DNA of 64,000 bases. It comes from Arthrobacter sp. 31Y (GTDB taxonomy: Bacteria; Actinomycetota; Actinomycetes; Actinomycetales; Micrococcaceae). The DNA is taken from positions 1,612,001 through 1,676,000 of the forward strand of contig NZ_JAFW01000001.1 in NCBI RefSeq assembly GCF_000526335.1, given 5' to 3'. The notes under the pieces were generated by a model. It did not search any database. It was not told the DNA's origin and saw only the letters and a program-made list of their open reading frames with translations. Below, piece by piece: positions 63,432-64,000 of the stretch (positions within the stretch are counted from its first letter, which is position 1; each line of letters opens with the position of its first letter). The position numbers and the translations under genes are program-made.

Positions 63432-63710
63432 ATGGCCGTGGAACAGCTCGTAACAGTCAAGCAAGGCATGCAGCCCACCTTCGACGGCGTCAAGGTGGGA
63501 GTGGTCAAAATCGGTATGGCCGACGGTGCTCCCGCCATCCAGTTCTGGATCCGGACCGCCGAGCAGCAGCGAAAGCAGGCCTTCCGCGAGGGCCAGTCGA
63601 TCACCCTTCCGGGTGCTGGCCTGTTGACGGTCACCTCCATCCAGCCCGCCGAAGGCAGCACAGCAGCCACCGCCACACTGACGTACGACGGCGGCCCGGT
63701 CACCGATTGA
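63432..63710 (+). CDS. Small protein downstream of WXG-calpain (92 aa)
   Basis: 92 residues beginning MAVEQLVTVKQGMQ, with VKVGVVKIGMADGAPAIQFW and a beta-rich C-terminus. It starts 3 bp after the calpain-like stop. No signal or helix. It may be a cytosolic partner or immunity protein, only on position. Confidence 0.65.
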   Translation: MAVEQLVTVKQGMQPTFDGVKVGVVKIGMADGAPAIQFWIRTAEQQRKQAFREGQSITLPGAGLLTVTSIQPAEGSTAATATLTYDGGPVTD

Positions 63711-63723
63711 CCGCTGGCGGCGG

Positions 63724-63802
63724 ACGGGTGCGAGAGGGTTCAGATCAAGCCCGAGGGGTGTGAGAGAGCGATCCGCTCAAGCGCGAGGGATGTGAGAGAG
63801 GG
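63724..63802. repeat. Dispersed ~32-nt repeat (copy group C)
   Basis: On the minus strand: CCCTCTCTCACATCCC, then TCGCGCTTGAGCGGATCG, then a second unit with CTCTCTCACACCCC and GGGCTTGA. Opposite orientation to groups A and B; degenerate GCCGAA parts. Confidence 0.65.
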
Positions 63803-64000
63803 TCAGGCTTTGGCGATGGCCTCTTTCAGGGCGCCGAGCACCAGGGTCACGGAGGCGCTGTTGGCGTTCGGGCCCATCATGCCGATGCGCCACACCGTGT
63901 CCGCGAACTCCCCCACACCCGAGCCGATTTCCATACTGAAGTTCTCCAGAAGGTAAGCGCGGACGGCAGCCGAGTTGACGCCGTCGGGCACTTTGACGGT
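63803..64000 (-). CDS. Alanine-glyoxylate-type aminotransferase, C-terminal part (runs off right edge)
   Basis: The last 65 residues of a class V PLP aminotransferase: TVKVPDGVNSAAVRAYLLEN, then EIGSGVGEFADTVWRIGMMG and a C-terminal helix. Close in character to the PucG/AGT branch ((S)-ureidoglycine-glyoxylate or alanine-glyoxylate aminotransferase), which would produce or use glyoxylate and so fit the nearby gcl/allB operon. Reading is from the C-terminus only. Separated from the calpain module by repeats. Confidence 0.75.
   Translation of the reverse strand, partial: TVKVPDGVNSAAVRAYLLENFSMEIGSGVGEFADTVWRIGMMGPNANSASVTLVLGALKEAIAKA

Overview
The window is chromosomal DNA of a high-GC Gram-positive actinobacterium, most like Arthrobacter/Paenarthrobacter. 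Signs of this are lipobox lipoproteins, frequent GTG/TTG starts, ATGA/GTGA gene overlaps, sugar ABC importers without their own ATPase, and a complete glyoxylate carboligase/allantoinase locus. No rRNA, tRNA or CRISPR array was recognised. All assignments come from reading motifs and context; no database search was run.

Region 1 (1-6.8 kb, minus strand) is a RiPP operon of the daptide type. It encodes an RRE-like recognition protein, a class III aminotransferase, an iron-ADH-family dehydrogenase, three short precursor peptides that all end in Thr, a SAM methyltransferase, a YcaO protein, and the start of a membrane protease that runs off the left edge. The genes overlap by ATGA junctions. A 13-bp-stem hairpin separates precursors from late enzymes, and two 12-bp direct repeats precede the operon. 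At 6.9-9.5 kb two paralogous small proteins flank a TY-Chap-like protein, possibly immunity-type genes.

Region 2 (9.7-32 kb) is metabolic: a hydrolase; an MFS/acyl-CoA synthetase/enoyl-CoA hydratase operon with divergent LysR; a small membrane gene broken by an in-frame TGA; an APC permease, two cupins and a Tmm-like flavin monooxygenase with a TetR regulator; an IS110 relic; a MarR/CPBP-protease segment that looks imported; and a Gfo/Idh, ThuA and sugar-ABC operon under a LacI regulator with two perfect 14-bp operators.

Region 3 (32-49.5 kb) is an accessory/defence-like island. It holds a gene-poor stretch with TTGCA-N5-TGCAA palindromes, a DUF4062 protein, a 1350-residue DEAD-like helicase, an unusual operon (4-TM protein, VWA-like protein, VWA/OmpA-like lipoprotein), an IS3-family element with a truncated gene beside it, a Septu-like ATPase/HNH pair bracketed by two decayed copies of one HTH gene, and a PIN-like protein with C-terminal membrane helices.

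Region 4 (49.5-64 kb) is the glyoxylate/allantoin operon (hyi, glxR, gcl, glycerate kinase, allB) and an orphan winged-helix regulator, then bcp. Next comes a signalling/exopolysaccharide operon: response regulator-PP2C phosphatase, cellulose-synthase-like glycosyltransferase, STAS antagonist and anti-sigma-type kinase. A lipoprotein, a WXG100-calpain fusion, a 92-residue protein and the 3' part of an alanine-glyoxylate-type aminotransferase follow. A roughly 32-nt repeat recurs between genes here.
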